A stretch of DNA of 6,674 nucleotides from Actinomycetes bacterium. GTDB lineage: Bacteria; Actinomycetota; Acidimicrobiia; Acidimicrobiales; RAAP-2. Below are positions 1 to 6,110 of this stretch, piece after piece. A program made the position numbers and the translations under genes. The notes below the pieces were generated by a model that made no database searches, was not told the DNA's origin, and saw only the letters and a list, made by a program, of their open reading frames with translations. The stretch is taken from the NCBI GenBank assembly GCA_021807655.1, contig JAKBCT010000049.1, positions 1 through 6,674 on the forward strand, written 5' to 3'. The first letter of the stretch is position 1, and every line of letters begins with the position of its first letter.

Positions 1-207
1 GAGATAGCCCGAATCGATCAGGTCACCCAGGATCGCGTGAACCCGCCGTTCGGTCAGGTCCACCGTGGTGGCGATGTCGCGCAGGCGCATCTGAGGATCC
101 TGGGCCACGCTCAAGAGCACTTGGCCGTGTTTAGTGAGCAGACTCCACGCGGCTACCGCGCCCGGCGAAGAAGATACCTGAACTTTATTTCTTGTCACTG
201 ACTTCAC
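1..207 (-). CDS. Winged helix-turn-helix transcriptional regulator, C-terminal part outside the window
   Basis: The minus-strand frame is open from a GTG at 207 to the left edge, giving the first 69 residues. The stretch from about residue 19 to 69 reads like a winged helix-turn-helix: a helix with AAWSLLTKHGQVLL, then QDPQMRLRDIATTVDLTERR (turn and recognition helix), then VHAILGDLIDSGYL. This pattern (a WxxLTxHxxVLL helix, LRDIA, LTER, a final DL..SGYL) is familiar from a group of small MarR/ArsR-like regulators in actinobacteria, which bind promoter DNA as dimers. Its target cannot be seen. The start is uncertain: neither the GTG at 207 nor the in-frame GTG at 198 has a good ribosome binding site, and a leaderless transcript is possible. 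It is divergent from the permease gene at 531, with about 320 bases between them. The regulator call rests on motif memory only. Confidence 0.72.
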   Translation of the reverse strand, partial: MKSVTRNKVQVSSSPGAVAAWSLLTKHGQVLLSVAQDPQMRLRDIATTVDLTERRVHAILGDLIDSGYL

Positions 208-530
208 ATGATACACTAACTCAGCAGCTCCAGACACCGGCCGCTGAACTCGCGGCGGCGACGCCGCCCTAGGAGCATCATGCACACACCATCTACCGCC
301 AGGAGCGATCGATTCTCGGTCGCCCCCAACCCTCTCCAATTCGGACGCCACGGGTCACTCGCCACGTTCCACCAGCCGTGCTGTAAACATTTCGTCGCTG
401 ACGCCGATCGGTCCACGAGGACTCGTCCGGCCCCTATCGACGACGCGTCGCTGGTAGCACCATCGCTCTAGGAATCGCTTCTGATGAAGTGGGCCTCGTT
501 GCTCGTTCGCGCGGGAACTAGAAGCGAGCC
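208..530. other. Gene-free divergent region between regulator and permease
   Basis: No convincing gene lies here. It must carry the promoters of the two divergent genes, but I see no good -35/-10 pair. A short GC hairpin, GGCGGC-gac-GCCGCC, lies at 254-268 without a T tract. An ATG at 280 preceded by AGGAG opens a 63-residue plus-strand frame (280-471). Its translation has no recognisable motif and its third-position bias is weak, so I do not call it. Confidence 0.5.
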
Positions 531-950
531 ATGGAACGTTCCTCACTCCAGCGCCGGATTAGTCGAGTCCTCCAGTGGCTCGGTGACATCACCTCGCGCT
601 CTGGCGCGGCCGCGCTCGTCGCACTCGTCACGCTGATATTTCTCGTCGCGCTGTCGGTCGCCGGATTCCCCGGCCGCTGGCAGATCGCCTTCGCCACGTT
701 GGTGGCCGCCATCACGCTGGTGATGCTCTTCGTTATCCAGCACACCCAGTACCGCCACCAGATCGCCCTGCAGCTGAAACTCGACGAGTTGATACGCAGC
801 TCACCACACGCCGACGATCACCTCGTTCACATCGAATTCGCCGACGAGGCAGAACTCATCGCGCGCGAGCTCGGAGAGATCGCACACCACGAATCCCTGC
901 GCGAGACCGACGGCGACGCCGGTGAGACGCCCCCCGATCCCGACGCGTGA
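531..950 (+). CDS. Low-affinity iron permease family membrane protein
   Basis: The 139-residue protein has two predicted membrane helices, about residues 26-44 and 52-69. They are followed by the segment VIQHTQYR (68-75) and then LQLKLDELIRS (80-90). The order of two helices, IQxTQxR and then a LxLKLDELI amphipathic helix is the signature of the low-affinity iron permease family (Pfam PF04120), whose bacterial members usually have FLIQNTQNRD and KLDELIRA at these places. Transport activity has not been shown for most bacterial members, so the name is a family label. After about residue 90 comes an acidic tail (HADDHLVHIEFADEAELIAREL, then a disordered end). The ATG at 531 has only a weak AGAAG upstream, but it begins just before the first helix and fits the family length. 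The gene is convergent with the minus-strand hydrolase. No iron-box-like operator is evident. Confidence 0.82.
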   Translation: MERSSLQRRISRVLQWLGDITSRSGAAALVALVTLIFLVALSVAGFPGRWQIAFATLVAAITLVMLFVIQHTQYRHQIALQLKLDELIRSSPHADDHLVHIEFADEAELIARELGEIAHHESLRETDGDAGETPPDPDA

Positions 951-1149
951 GTTCGCGGTCCATTGGCCGACTAAATGACGCGTCACCACCCCGTATCGAC
1001 GCACGATGGGGTATGGAGTTGTCGCGCCAACGATCGAAGAACTCGTCGGGCGCGAGCACCGCGTGGGTTGGCTCGAGCGTCACAACGAAGCGAGGCTCGT
1101 GGCTCGCCGTGACGGTCGTCTCTTTCCAGGAACGTTTCGGGCGGATCAC
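856..1149 (-). CDS. Doubtful small hypothetical protein
   Basis: A GTG at 1149 opens a 97-residue minus-strand frame 30 bases downstream of the hydrolase stop and in the same direction. The first half (for example FVVTLEPTHAVLAPDEFF, about residues 21-38) has high GC at third positions and a protein-like composition. From about residue 66 it runs antisense into the permease gene and becomes an arginine-rich string typical of a shadow frame. I recognise no family. It may be a short real gene, the remnant of one whose end was lost, or noise. There is no clear ribosome binding site. Confidence 0.2.
   Translation of the reverse strand: MIRPKRSWKETTVTASHEPRFVVTLEPTHAVLAPDEFFDRWRDNSIPHRASIRGGDASFSRPMDRELTRRDRGASHRRRRRSRAGIRGVRSLRARAR
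976..985. repeat. Perfect 10-base palindrome TGACGCGTCA
   Basis: The palindrome lies 25 bases after the permease stop, between the two convergent genes. A weak pairing ACCCC (988-992) with GGGGT (1008-1012) follows it. Either could belong to a shared termination region, but there is no T tract, so no terminator is called. A protein binding site is equally possible. Confidence 0.3.
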
Positions 1150-1179
1150 CGAGACATCAGCTTGGCTTCGACTCTGTCC

Positions 1180-1740
1180 TCACGGCAGGGCTCGGAGCCA
1201 CTCGACGACTGCGCGAGTGACCTCGACGTGCAACTCGGCAGTGCGAACGGCGTCGTGGACGCTCATCGCATGATCGGCCCCTTCGATTTGGACAACGTCC
1301 CCACCGACCATGTGCGCGATCGCCAGATCCCACGCGGGATCCTGGGCACCGCCCACTAACAGCTGTCGAGTGGAACTGCGGGTCATCGCGTCGACGACCT
1401 CTGGTACGTGCAGCAGCGGCGTCAGCCAGATTGCGTCGAGGCCGTGACGGGCTGCGTAGTCCGCGCTGCACGTCCCGAGGGACTTGGCGACCACTAGCAC
1501 GCGGCCATCGAACTCCCCGATGGTGTCGCGCAGCTGGGCCCCTACCCAGTCGATCGTGGACGTGGTATCCATGTCTGGCACATTCCACGACACGGCACGA
1601 ACTCGCCACCCGTGTTGATGCGCCGCGTGACCCGCGAACGCGAGCAGGGGCATCGTCGCCGGGTAATTCTTTCCGGGCAGAAGCACCGCCAGACCGACCG
1701 GGTCTTGCGTCTCAACCGGCCAATCGACGTACTCGCTCAT
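1180..1740 (-). CDS. Small alpha/beta hydrolase
   Basis: The 186-residue protein has the marks of a compact alpha/beta hydrolase. LAVLLPGKNY (17-26) fits the first strand and oxyanion loop. VLVVAKSLGT (81-90) is a nucleophile elbow with Ser87 in the form A-K-S-L-G rather than the common G-x-S-x-G. LLVGGAQDPAWD (127-138) places the acid at Asp134, and IEGADHAM (152-159) places the catalytic His157. No signal peptide or membrane helix is visible, so it is probably a cytoplasmic esterase-like enzyme. The substrate cannot be inferred. I start it at the ATG at 1740 because AGGAGG lies nine bases upstream. The ATG at 1749 overlaps that Shine-Dalgarno sequence, and the longer frame from 1842 adds a low-complexity leader. 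The gene is convergent with the permease and divergent from the J-domain gene. Confidence 0.82.
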   Translation of the reverse strand: MSEYVDWPVETQDPVGLAVLLPGKNYPATMPLLAFAGHAAHQHGWRVRAVSWNVPDMDTTSTIDWVGAQLRDTIGEFDGRVLVVAKSLGTCSADYAARHGLDAIWLTPLLHVPEVVDAMTRSSTRQLLVGGAQDPAWDLAIAHMVGGDVVQIEGADHAMSVHDAVRTAELHVEVTRAVVEWLRALP

Positions 1741-2066
1741 CCTCGACATCCTCCTGGGTCGCCAGCCTAGGTGTGCACCGGCGCGACGATTACCGACTGG
1801 CGCTGCTGCGGCTTCGTACTCGGTGCCACCGACATCGTTCACGTACGGGACCGAAGACTCGACGTATCCGTTTGCTCAGCGCGGCCGCGGCGTCGAACTG
1901 AGCCTCGTCGCTCCGTAAATTGTGGCGGCACGGGATCGAACCCGGTGGGGGTCTCAACACTCATTGGTCAGCGTCGCTGTCGTAGCCACCGTTCGCCGCT
2001 CGACTGTGCGACGGATCTCGGTGTTTCCCCTTTACTTGCGATGCGCTCGATGCGAGGCTGTTCTCA
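1741..2066. other. Divergent intergenic region with nested inverted repeats
   Basis: No gene is supported here. The region must hold promoters for the minus-strand hydrolase and for the plus-strand J-domain operon, but no consensus pair stands out. At 1922-1989 there are nested dyads. The outer arms are GTGGC (1922-1926) and GCCAC (1985-1989). Inside are a hairpin CACGGG-atcgaa-CCC(g)GTG (1929-1947) and a hairpin CAGC-gtc-GCTG (1969-1979). Read on the minus strand, the first inner hairpin contains GGGTTCGATCCC, like a tRNA T arm, but no proper anticodon arm or full acceptor stem can be built. Confidence 0.4.
2054..2057 (+). promoter_or_regulatory. Ribosome binding site of the J-domain gene
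   Basis: GAGG lies nine bases before the ATG at 2067 and supports that start. The protein sequence from this ATG begins directly with a complete J domain. Confidence 0.55.
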
Positions 2067-3185
2067 ATGGCGGACGCCAACTACTACGAGCTCTTGGGTG
2101 TTACACCCGAAGCGACGCAGGAGGAGATCCGTGCAGCCTTCCACGAACTCGCCAAACGAGTCCACCCGGACAGTGGTGGCAACAAGGCCCTCTTTCGATC
2201 GGTGAACACCGCCTACGAGACCCTGCGTGATCCCACGCGCCGGGCGGCCTACGACCGCAACAACTTCATTGACGAACCCGCCGCGAGCTGGGACGCGGCG
2301 CCCGGGTGGCGACGCACGGATGACCAGTCGAGTACCGATGGAGACGGCGCCTCTGATTCGAACGGTCACGAGCCACCGCCGGGCGGACCGCGCGAGCCGC
2401 CGTGGAATCCTCCTCCGCCACCACCACCACCAACGAGTAACCCACGTGCGTCGGCCACGTCACCGACGTTCTCGGTGGCGCACAACGTCCTGCGCGTGCA
2501 CGCCGCGGCTAACCCGTCGGTCGCGCTACTGATAACCGGGTTGGTGGTGCTCGTGTTCGCAACGCGCGTCGGTGGGGCGACGGCCAACGTTCTCATTCTC
2601 GGCTTCGTGGTTGCTGTCGTGGGCTTCGTGGGCGTGTTGGGTCGAAACAAGGCGGCGAAACGCGCGGCCGCCGAGCGCCTTGACTCGGTGCGGATCGATG
2701 CGATGACGGAGTCCGAGTTCGAGCGGCGCCTGCTCGCCGCGTTCCAACACGTCGGATATACCGTCTATCGCGTTAGCGATCGTGAGGACTACGGTGCCGA
2801 CCTCGTGCTCGACCTGCCCGGTTCTCGAACGGTTGTGCACGCCAAGGGGTGGAAGCACACGGTTGGCCCCGAAGCGGTCCAGGAGGTCATCGCGAGTCGG
2901 TCCCACTACAACGCCCACTACGCCATCGTCGTGACGTCGATCCTCTTCACGGACGCGGCCATCGACGTAGCCACGTCGCACGCTGTCGAGCTGTGGGGCC
3001 GCGAACGCCTGATCGGGTTTCTCGTGGCCCAGGAGTTGGGGCCGACGCGAACCGGTGCCGCCTTGCTCGGTGACGAGTTGAGGGCCGGGGCGCCCCGAGC
3101 CCTGCGGGGTGGTTTCACCGTACTCGTGGCGATGCTGGCGGCGAGGGCAGCTTCATCGAAGTCGCGCCGTCGGGGCCGGCGCTAG
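2067..3185 (+). CDS. J-domain / two-helix membrane / Mrr-like nuclease fusion protein
   Basis: The 372-residue protein has several parts. Residues 5-64 are a J domain: YYELLGV, EEIRAAFHELAK, the diagnostic HPD at 33-35, and a final helix with YETLRDPTRRAAYDR. J domains stimulate Hsp70 (DnaK) ATPase through HPD. Residues 65-145 form a disordered, proline-rich linker (eight prolines in a row at 115-122). Two hydrophobic helices at about 151-166 and 173-192 form a hairpin, so both ends should face the cytoplasm. Residues 213-320 match the Mrr catalytic fold (Pfam PF04471): ESEFERRLLAAF, GYTVY, then Asp245 in YGADLVL, VVHAK with Lys260, VGPEAVQEV, AIVVTSILFT. The usual Gln of QxK is His258. A basic tail (SKSRRRGRR) ends the protein. 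The domain names are secure from motifs; nuclease activity and DNA binding are inferred. It starts the cluster and ends two bases before the next gene. A role in defence, DNA quality control or membrane proteostasis is conceivable but not shown. Confidence 0.88.
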   Translation: MADANYYELLGVTPEATQEEIRAAFHELAKRVHPDSGGNKALFRSVNTAYETLRDPTRRAAYDRNNFIDEPAASWDAAPGWRRTDDQSSTDGDGASDSNGHEPPPGGPREPPWNPPPPPPPPTSNPRASATSPTFSVAHNVLRVHAAANPSVALLITGLVVLVFATRVGGATANVLILGFVVAVVGFVGVLGRNKAAKRAAAERLDSVRIDAMTESEFERRLLAAFQHVGYTVYRVSDREDYGADLVLDLPGSRTVVHAKGWKHTVGPEAVQEVIASRSHYNAHYAIVVTSILFTDAAIDVATSHAVELWGRERLIGFLVAQELGPTRTGAALLGDELRAGAPRALRGGFTVLVAMLAARAASSKSRRRGRR

Positions 3186-3187
3186 GG

Positions 3188-3943
3188 GTGGTCACCGGCC
3201 GCAATCTCGAGGTGCCCCGTGGTGGCGCACTCTCGGCGCGCGGGCCGGCCTCGGTTGACTACGCCCCCGCGGCGGAGGTGGGATTTGAGATCGTACCCAG
3301 CGTCGTTCGTGCCCGACTCTTCGCGACCGCGATGATCGGATCGAAGGCGCTGTGCGCGAGTTGTGAGGCGCTGCGGGTGCGACGACGTTCCAACGCCACC
3401 CACTACCAGTCGGCGAACGCCTGGTGGGGCGATGAGTCCCGGGCGCTGGTGGTGACCGTCCAACGAGAGATGACCAAGCGGGGTAGCCGCCAGTACTCGC
3501 CGAGCGGTGCGTGGAACGTGACCGGGACACTGTACCGGATTGGCGCCGCCGACCGACCCTTTACCACCACGTGGCGATTTGACGCTCAAGGGTCAACAAG
3601 GGCTGCGTCGCCACCAGTCGTTACCGATGATCCACTCGACTTGCTGCCCGCCGAAGTGGCGGCGCCAATTCGCGGAGGGCTCAGCGACGTGTGGCGGGAG
3701 CACTCGCGCGCGAGTGCCGCCGAGTACCTCACGGCCATACGCATCGTCAACGATCGAGTTCTGCTCCTTGAGGCCCACCGGAGCGCCACGACGATTCGCC
3801 AACTTCTCGTGGCGCAGTGGGTGTTGACCACACTTGATGCGCCGATCACTGGACGCGAATCGATTCGTTTCACGTGCGATGACGACGAGCTCGAAGACTC
3901 TGCACGTCCGAGTCCACGCCTCGGACCAGGGGCCCCGACCTAG
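3188..3943 (+). CDS. Hypothetical protein coupled to the J-domain/nuclease gene
   Basis: The 251-residue product is not one I recognise. The start is a GTG at 3188, two bases after the TAG of the upstream gene and preceded by the G-rich AGGG of that junction. This suggests one mRNA and translational coupling. The frame has strong GC bias at third positions throughout, supporting real coding. No signal peptide or membrane helix is visible. There is one close cysteine pair (CASC, residues 56-59) and a third cysteine at 230. A central region around residues 72-131 is rich in aromatic and beta-prone residues (for example HYQSANAWWGDESRALVVTV). Residues 154-220 look helical and end in the hydrophobic run QLLVAQWVLTTL. 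The C-terminus is acidic and then proline-rich. The single cysteine pair is not enough to call a zinc site. Tight spacing implies a job shared with the J-domain/nuclease protein. A start further in cannot be excluded. Confidence 0.68.
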   Translation: MVTGRNLEVPRGGALSARGPASVDYAPAAEVGFEIVPSVVRARLFATAMIGSKALCASCEALRVRRRSNATHYQSANAWWGDESRALVVTVQREMTKRGSRQYSPSGAWNVTGTLYRIGAADRPFTTTWRFDAQGSTRAASPPVVTDDPLDLLPAEVAAPIRGGLSDVWREHSRASAAEYLTAIRIVNDRVLLLEAHRSATTIRQLLVAQWVLTTLDAPITGRESIRFTCDDDELEDSARPSPRLGPGAPT

Positions 3944-4002
3944 CCGTCGTTCCCATCGGGCTGCCGCCGGGTTACCGTTTAGGGCCCTTCGCCACGTTCC
4001 TC

Positions 4003-4508
4003 GTGATATCCGAACTCGACGACAGGGACCGGGGCCGTCGGCACGCGCTCGGCTCGGTCTGCGTGCTCGTCGTGAGCGCCACTGCGTTCCTACTCGTAAC
4101 CGTCGTGTTCCCCGCGGCGACGCCGTCCTCGCTGTCGCCGGGGCTCCTCATCGCCGTCCCCGCTCAACGTGACGTTCCTCGCGGGTTTCGCGAGTCTCGC
4201 CTTCGAGATGTTCCCGCTCTCGTTCCTGCCCGGACGACACGTGGCGAAGTGGGATGCGACGATCTGGCTCGCACCGAGGGCGTCGGGCTGATCGGCTTCG
4301 TCGCGGTCCTCTTGCCCCCGGCAGCGCCGGCAGCGGCGAACAGCACCACGTCGGACTGGTGCCGATCCTCGTGACCTTCGGGGTCTTCGCCTTGCTCTCG
4401 CTTAGCGCGATCGTCTACTTCCACAAGCTTCCGATCGAGAAGGCCGAGACCGAGACCGAGACCGACGAGGAGTCAACGGAGGGTCCGGTCGGACTTGCGA
4501 CGGCCTAG
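4003..4508 (+). pseudogene. Frame-disrupted multi-pass membrane protein gene
   Basis: Successive hydrophobic segments that look like one protein sit in different reading frames. The first (4048-4116) has LGSVCVLVVSATAFLLVTVV. The next frame (4166-4276) has FLAGFASLAFEMFPLSFLPG and then GRHVAKWDATIWLAP. The first frame returns at 4279-4314 with GVGLIGFVAVLL. A third frame (from about 4344) has GLVPILVTFGVFALLSLSAI, then YFHKLP and an acidic ETETETDEE tail to the TAG at 4508. The order of a helix with an F-P-L-x-F-L-P-G loop, a WxxxIW helix, and a late VPIL.FGVFAL helix recalls an actinobacterial membrane-domain family, but I cannot name it with certainty. Two of the three frame changes lie near C runs (4158-4161, 4315-4319). 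The gene is therefore either decayed or affected by sequencing indels. The first frame is open back to 3883 (with PIGLPPGYRLGPF before the GTG at 4003), so the true start may be further upstream. Confidence 0.6.
4447..4464 (+). repeat. Hexamer tandem repeat GAGACC x3
   Basis: Three exact copies of GAGACC encode the Glu-Thr repeats in the acidic tail of the disrupted membrane-protein gene. Such repeats are prone to copy-number change. Confidence 0.7.
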
Positions 4509-4631
4509 TCCCAGCGCGACGGCCTCGCGGGACGAGAAGCGACCAGCGGACCCGAGATGAGGCATCTCGACGGCCGCGAGCCGGCGCCACGGACGCCGAG
4601 ACCGCGAAGTGTTTCTGCACCGCGTCAGGGT

Positions 4632-4637
4632 TACACT
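4632..4637 (+). promoter_or_regulatory. Possible -10 element of the secreted-protein gene
   Basis: TACACT matches four of six bases of the -10 consensus and lies 22 bases before the ATG at 4660. No good -35 is seen at 16-18 bases upstream. The same octamer TTACACTC recurs before ectB. This is a weak call. Confidence 0.25.
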
Positions 4638-4644
4638 CCCGATG

Positions 4645-4651
4645 AGGGAGG
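4645..4651 (+). promoter_or_regulatory. Ribosome binding site that fixes the secreted-protein start
   Basis: AGGGAGG lies eight bases before the ATG at 4660. It favours this start over the in-frame ATG at 4609, which would put 17 extra residues before the signal peptide. Confidence 0.75.
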
Positions 4652-4659
4652 ATTCCACT

Positions 4660-6105
4660 ATGAGACGTATTTTTGCGAGTGTTATGGGCTTGGCGTTAGC
4701 CGCGGGGAGTCTCGGTCTGGTCGGCACGCCGACCGCGAGCGCGTCGACGGCACCGACCATGACCGTCACCCCGAACACGGGACTTACCGCCAACCAGAAG
4801 GTGGCGATCACCGGTTCGGGGTTCGCCCCGAATGCGACGCTCGCGGCCGTCGAATGCATCGGGTCCGCCACCACGACCGCGGGGTGCAACCTTGGCGCGC
4901 TCGCGCCTATCAACGTGAGCTCCACCGGCACGGTCTCGGCCAACTTCTACGTCCAGACCGGCCCCATCGGCAGCGGATCCTGTGGCACGTCGGCGGCTGA
5001 TGCGAAGTGTCTCATCGCCATCGGGACCCTCGCCGGGGTCCTGGTCGCCGACGCGCCCATCACCTTCTCGACCGCCACCACGAGTACGGGACCATCGATC
5101 ACCGTGACGCCGGCAACCGGGCTGAAGAACGGTCAGACCGTGACGATCACCGGTTCGGGGTTCGTCGCGGGCGACTCGCTCTTCGCCGTCGAGTGCCTGA
5201 CGACCGCGACCTCGTCGGCGGGCTGTAGCACCGCCGGCGCGACACCCATCACGGCCAAGAGTGATGGGACCCTCCCGTCGACCACGTTCACGGTCGCGAC
5301 GGGAACCATCGGTACCGGCACATGCGGCACGTCGGCGAATGACCTCGCCGGATGCGTGATCTCGGTCTCGACGCCCTCCAATACCGACGCCGCGTTCGCT
5401 CCGATCACCTTCGCCGCGCTCGCGAGTCCCACGGTCACCGTCTCGCCCGCAACCGGGTTGAAGAACGGTCAGACCGTGACGATCACGGGTTCGGGGTTCG
5501 TCGCGGGCGACTCGCTCTTCGCCGTCGAGTGCCTGACGACCGCGACCTCGTCGGCGGACTGCAACACCGCCGGGGCGACGCCGATCACGGCCAACAGTGA
5601 TGGGACGCTCCCCTCGACGACCTTCACGGTGAAGACGGGAACCATCGGCTCGGGCGCCTGCGGCACCAAGGCCGCTAACGCACACGGCTGCGCGATCACC
5701 GTCGCCACGATCGCGGGCGCCGACGCCGGGACCGCGCCGATCGGCTTCGCGGTGGCCGCGGCCAGGGTCGCGCGCACGCTTTTCGTGCGCCCCACGCTCA
5801 ACCTCCACAACGGACAGGTGGTCACCGTCTTCGGTCGCGGGTTCGTTCCCCGTGACCACGTCTACATCGTCGAGTGCCTCGCCGGCGCGAGGGGCGCGGC
5901 GGGATGCGACCTCAAGACCCTGAGGGCCGTCACCGTCCGTCCCAACGGCGTGCTGCCCGCGACGAAGTTCCGCGTCGTCACCGGCAAGATCGGTGCCGGA
6001 TTCTGCGGAACGTCGCGCGTGAACCTGCGGCGTTGCACCATCAGCGTCGCCAACGTTTCCAAGGGTGACTCCAAGGTCGTGCGCATCGCCTTCCGGCTGC
6101 CCTAA
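4660..6105 (+). CDS. Secreted protein with four neocarzinostatin-like domains
   Basis: The 481-residue protein begins with a signal peptide: MRR, a hydrophobic core at about 4-21, and an ASA cleavage site after residue 28. It should be exported. Four repeats of about 112-115 residues follow (about 31-138, 145-252, 257-364, 371-481). Each opens with a TVTPxTGLxxGQ-like stretch and ITGSGF, then VEC with a second Cys ten residues later, a TGxIGxGxCGT segment with a fourth Cys nine or ten residues on, and an API.F-like last strand. Cysteines are at 66/76/108/117, 179/189/222/232, 291/301/334/344 and 406/416/449/459. This matches the immunoglobulin-like fold of neocarzinostatin apoprotein (Pfam PF00960), including the first Cys-x9-Cys pair, with a wider second pair. 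Classic members are single domains that carry an enediyne chromophore. No enediyne genes are seen here, so cargo binding is unproven and a surface or adhesive role is possible. Domain 4 is markedly basic. Confidence 0.85.
   Translation: MRRIFASVMGLALAAGSLGLVGTPTASASTAPTMTVTPNTGLTANQKVAITGSGFAPNATLAAVECIGSATTTAGCNLGALAPINVSSTGTVSANFYVQTGPIGSGSCGTSAADAKCLIAIGTLAGVLVADAPITFSTATTSTGPSITVTPATGLKNGQTVTITGSGFVAGDSLFAVECLTTATSSAGCSTAGATPITAKSDGTLPSTTFTVATGTIGTGTCGTSANDLAGCVISVSTPSNTDAAFAPITFAALASPTVTVSPATGLKNGQTVTITGSGFVAGDSLFAVECLTTATSSADCNTAGATPITANSDGTLPSTTFTVKTGTIGSGACGTKAANAHGCAITVATIAGADAGTAPIGFAVAAARVARTLFVRPTLNLHNGQVVTVFGRGFVPRDHVYIVECLAGARGAAGCDLKTLRAVTVRPNGVLPATKFRVVTGKIGAGFCGTSRVNLRRCTISVANVSKGDSKVVRIAFRLP
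5113..5225 (+). repeat. Internal direct repeat, copy 1 (domain 2)
   Basis: This segment matches 5449-5561 at 110 of 113 positions by eye, at an offset of 336 bases (112 codons). Similarity continues more weakly for about another 90 bases. It is the start of a duplicated domain unit. Confidence 0.9.
5449..5561 (+). repeat. Internal direct repeat, copy 2 (domain 3)
   Basis: Second copy of the unit at 5113-5225, in frame. Near identity, including synonymous positions, points to a recent duplication or to gene conversion between domains 2 and 3. Confidence 0.9.
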
Positions 6106-6110
6106 CTCGG

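Noticed and set aside
280..471. 63-residue plus-strand ORF with AGGAG upstream of its ATG
   Set aside because: No recognisable motif, weak third-position bias and overlap with equally long frames on the other strand; one decent ribosome binding site is not enough.
1006..1359. 117-residue plus-strand ORF
   Set aside because: Most of it is antisense to the hydrolase, which has clear catalytic motifs, and its own codon bias is weaker.
1741..1842. Longer N-terminus for the hydrolase (ATG at 1842)
   Set aside because: The added residues are low in complexity, and AGGAGG nine bases before the ATG at 1740 marks the start.
1921..1995. tRNA gene on the minus strand
   Set aside because: The T-arm-like motif is present, but the T stem has mismatches when a seven-base loop is used, only five acceptor pairs form, the D-like hairpin has a three-base loop, and no anticodon stem-loop with T33 can be drawn.
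2406..2434. CCA/CCT-rich run as a separate tandem repeat element
   Set aside because: It encodes the proline-rich linker of the J-domain protein and needs no other explanation.
4609..4659. Upstream in-frame ATG as start of the secreted protein
   Set aside because: It would place 17 residues before a clear signal peptide, while the ATG at 4660 has AGGGAGG at good spacing.
5113..5656. CRISPR array or mobile-element repeat
   Set aside because: The repeat is in frame, is 112 codons long and encodes a protein domain; there are no short regular repeats with unique spacers.
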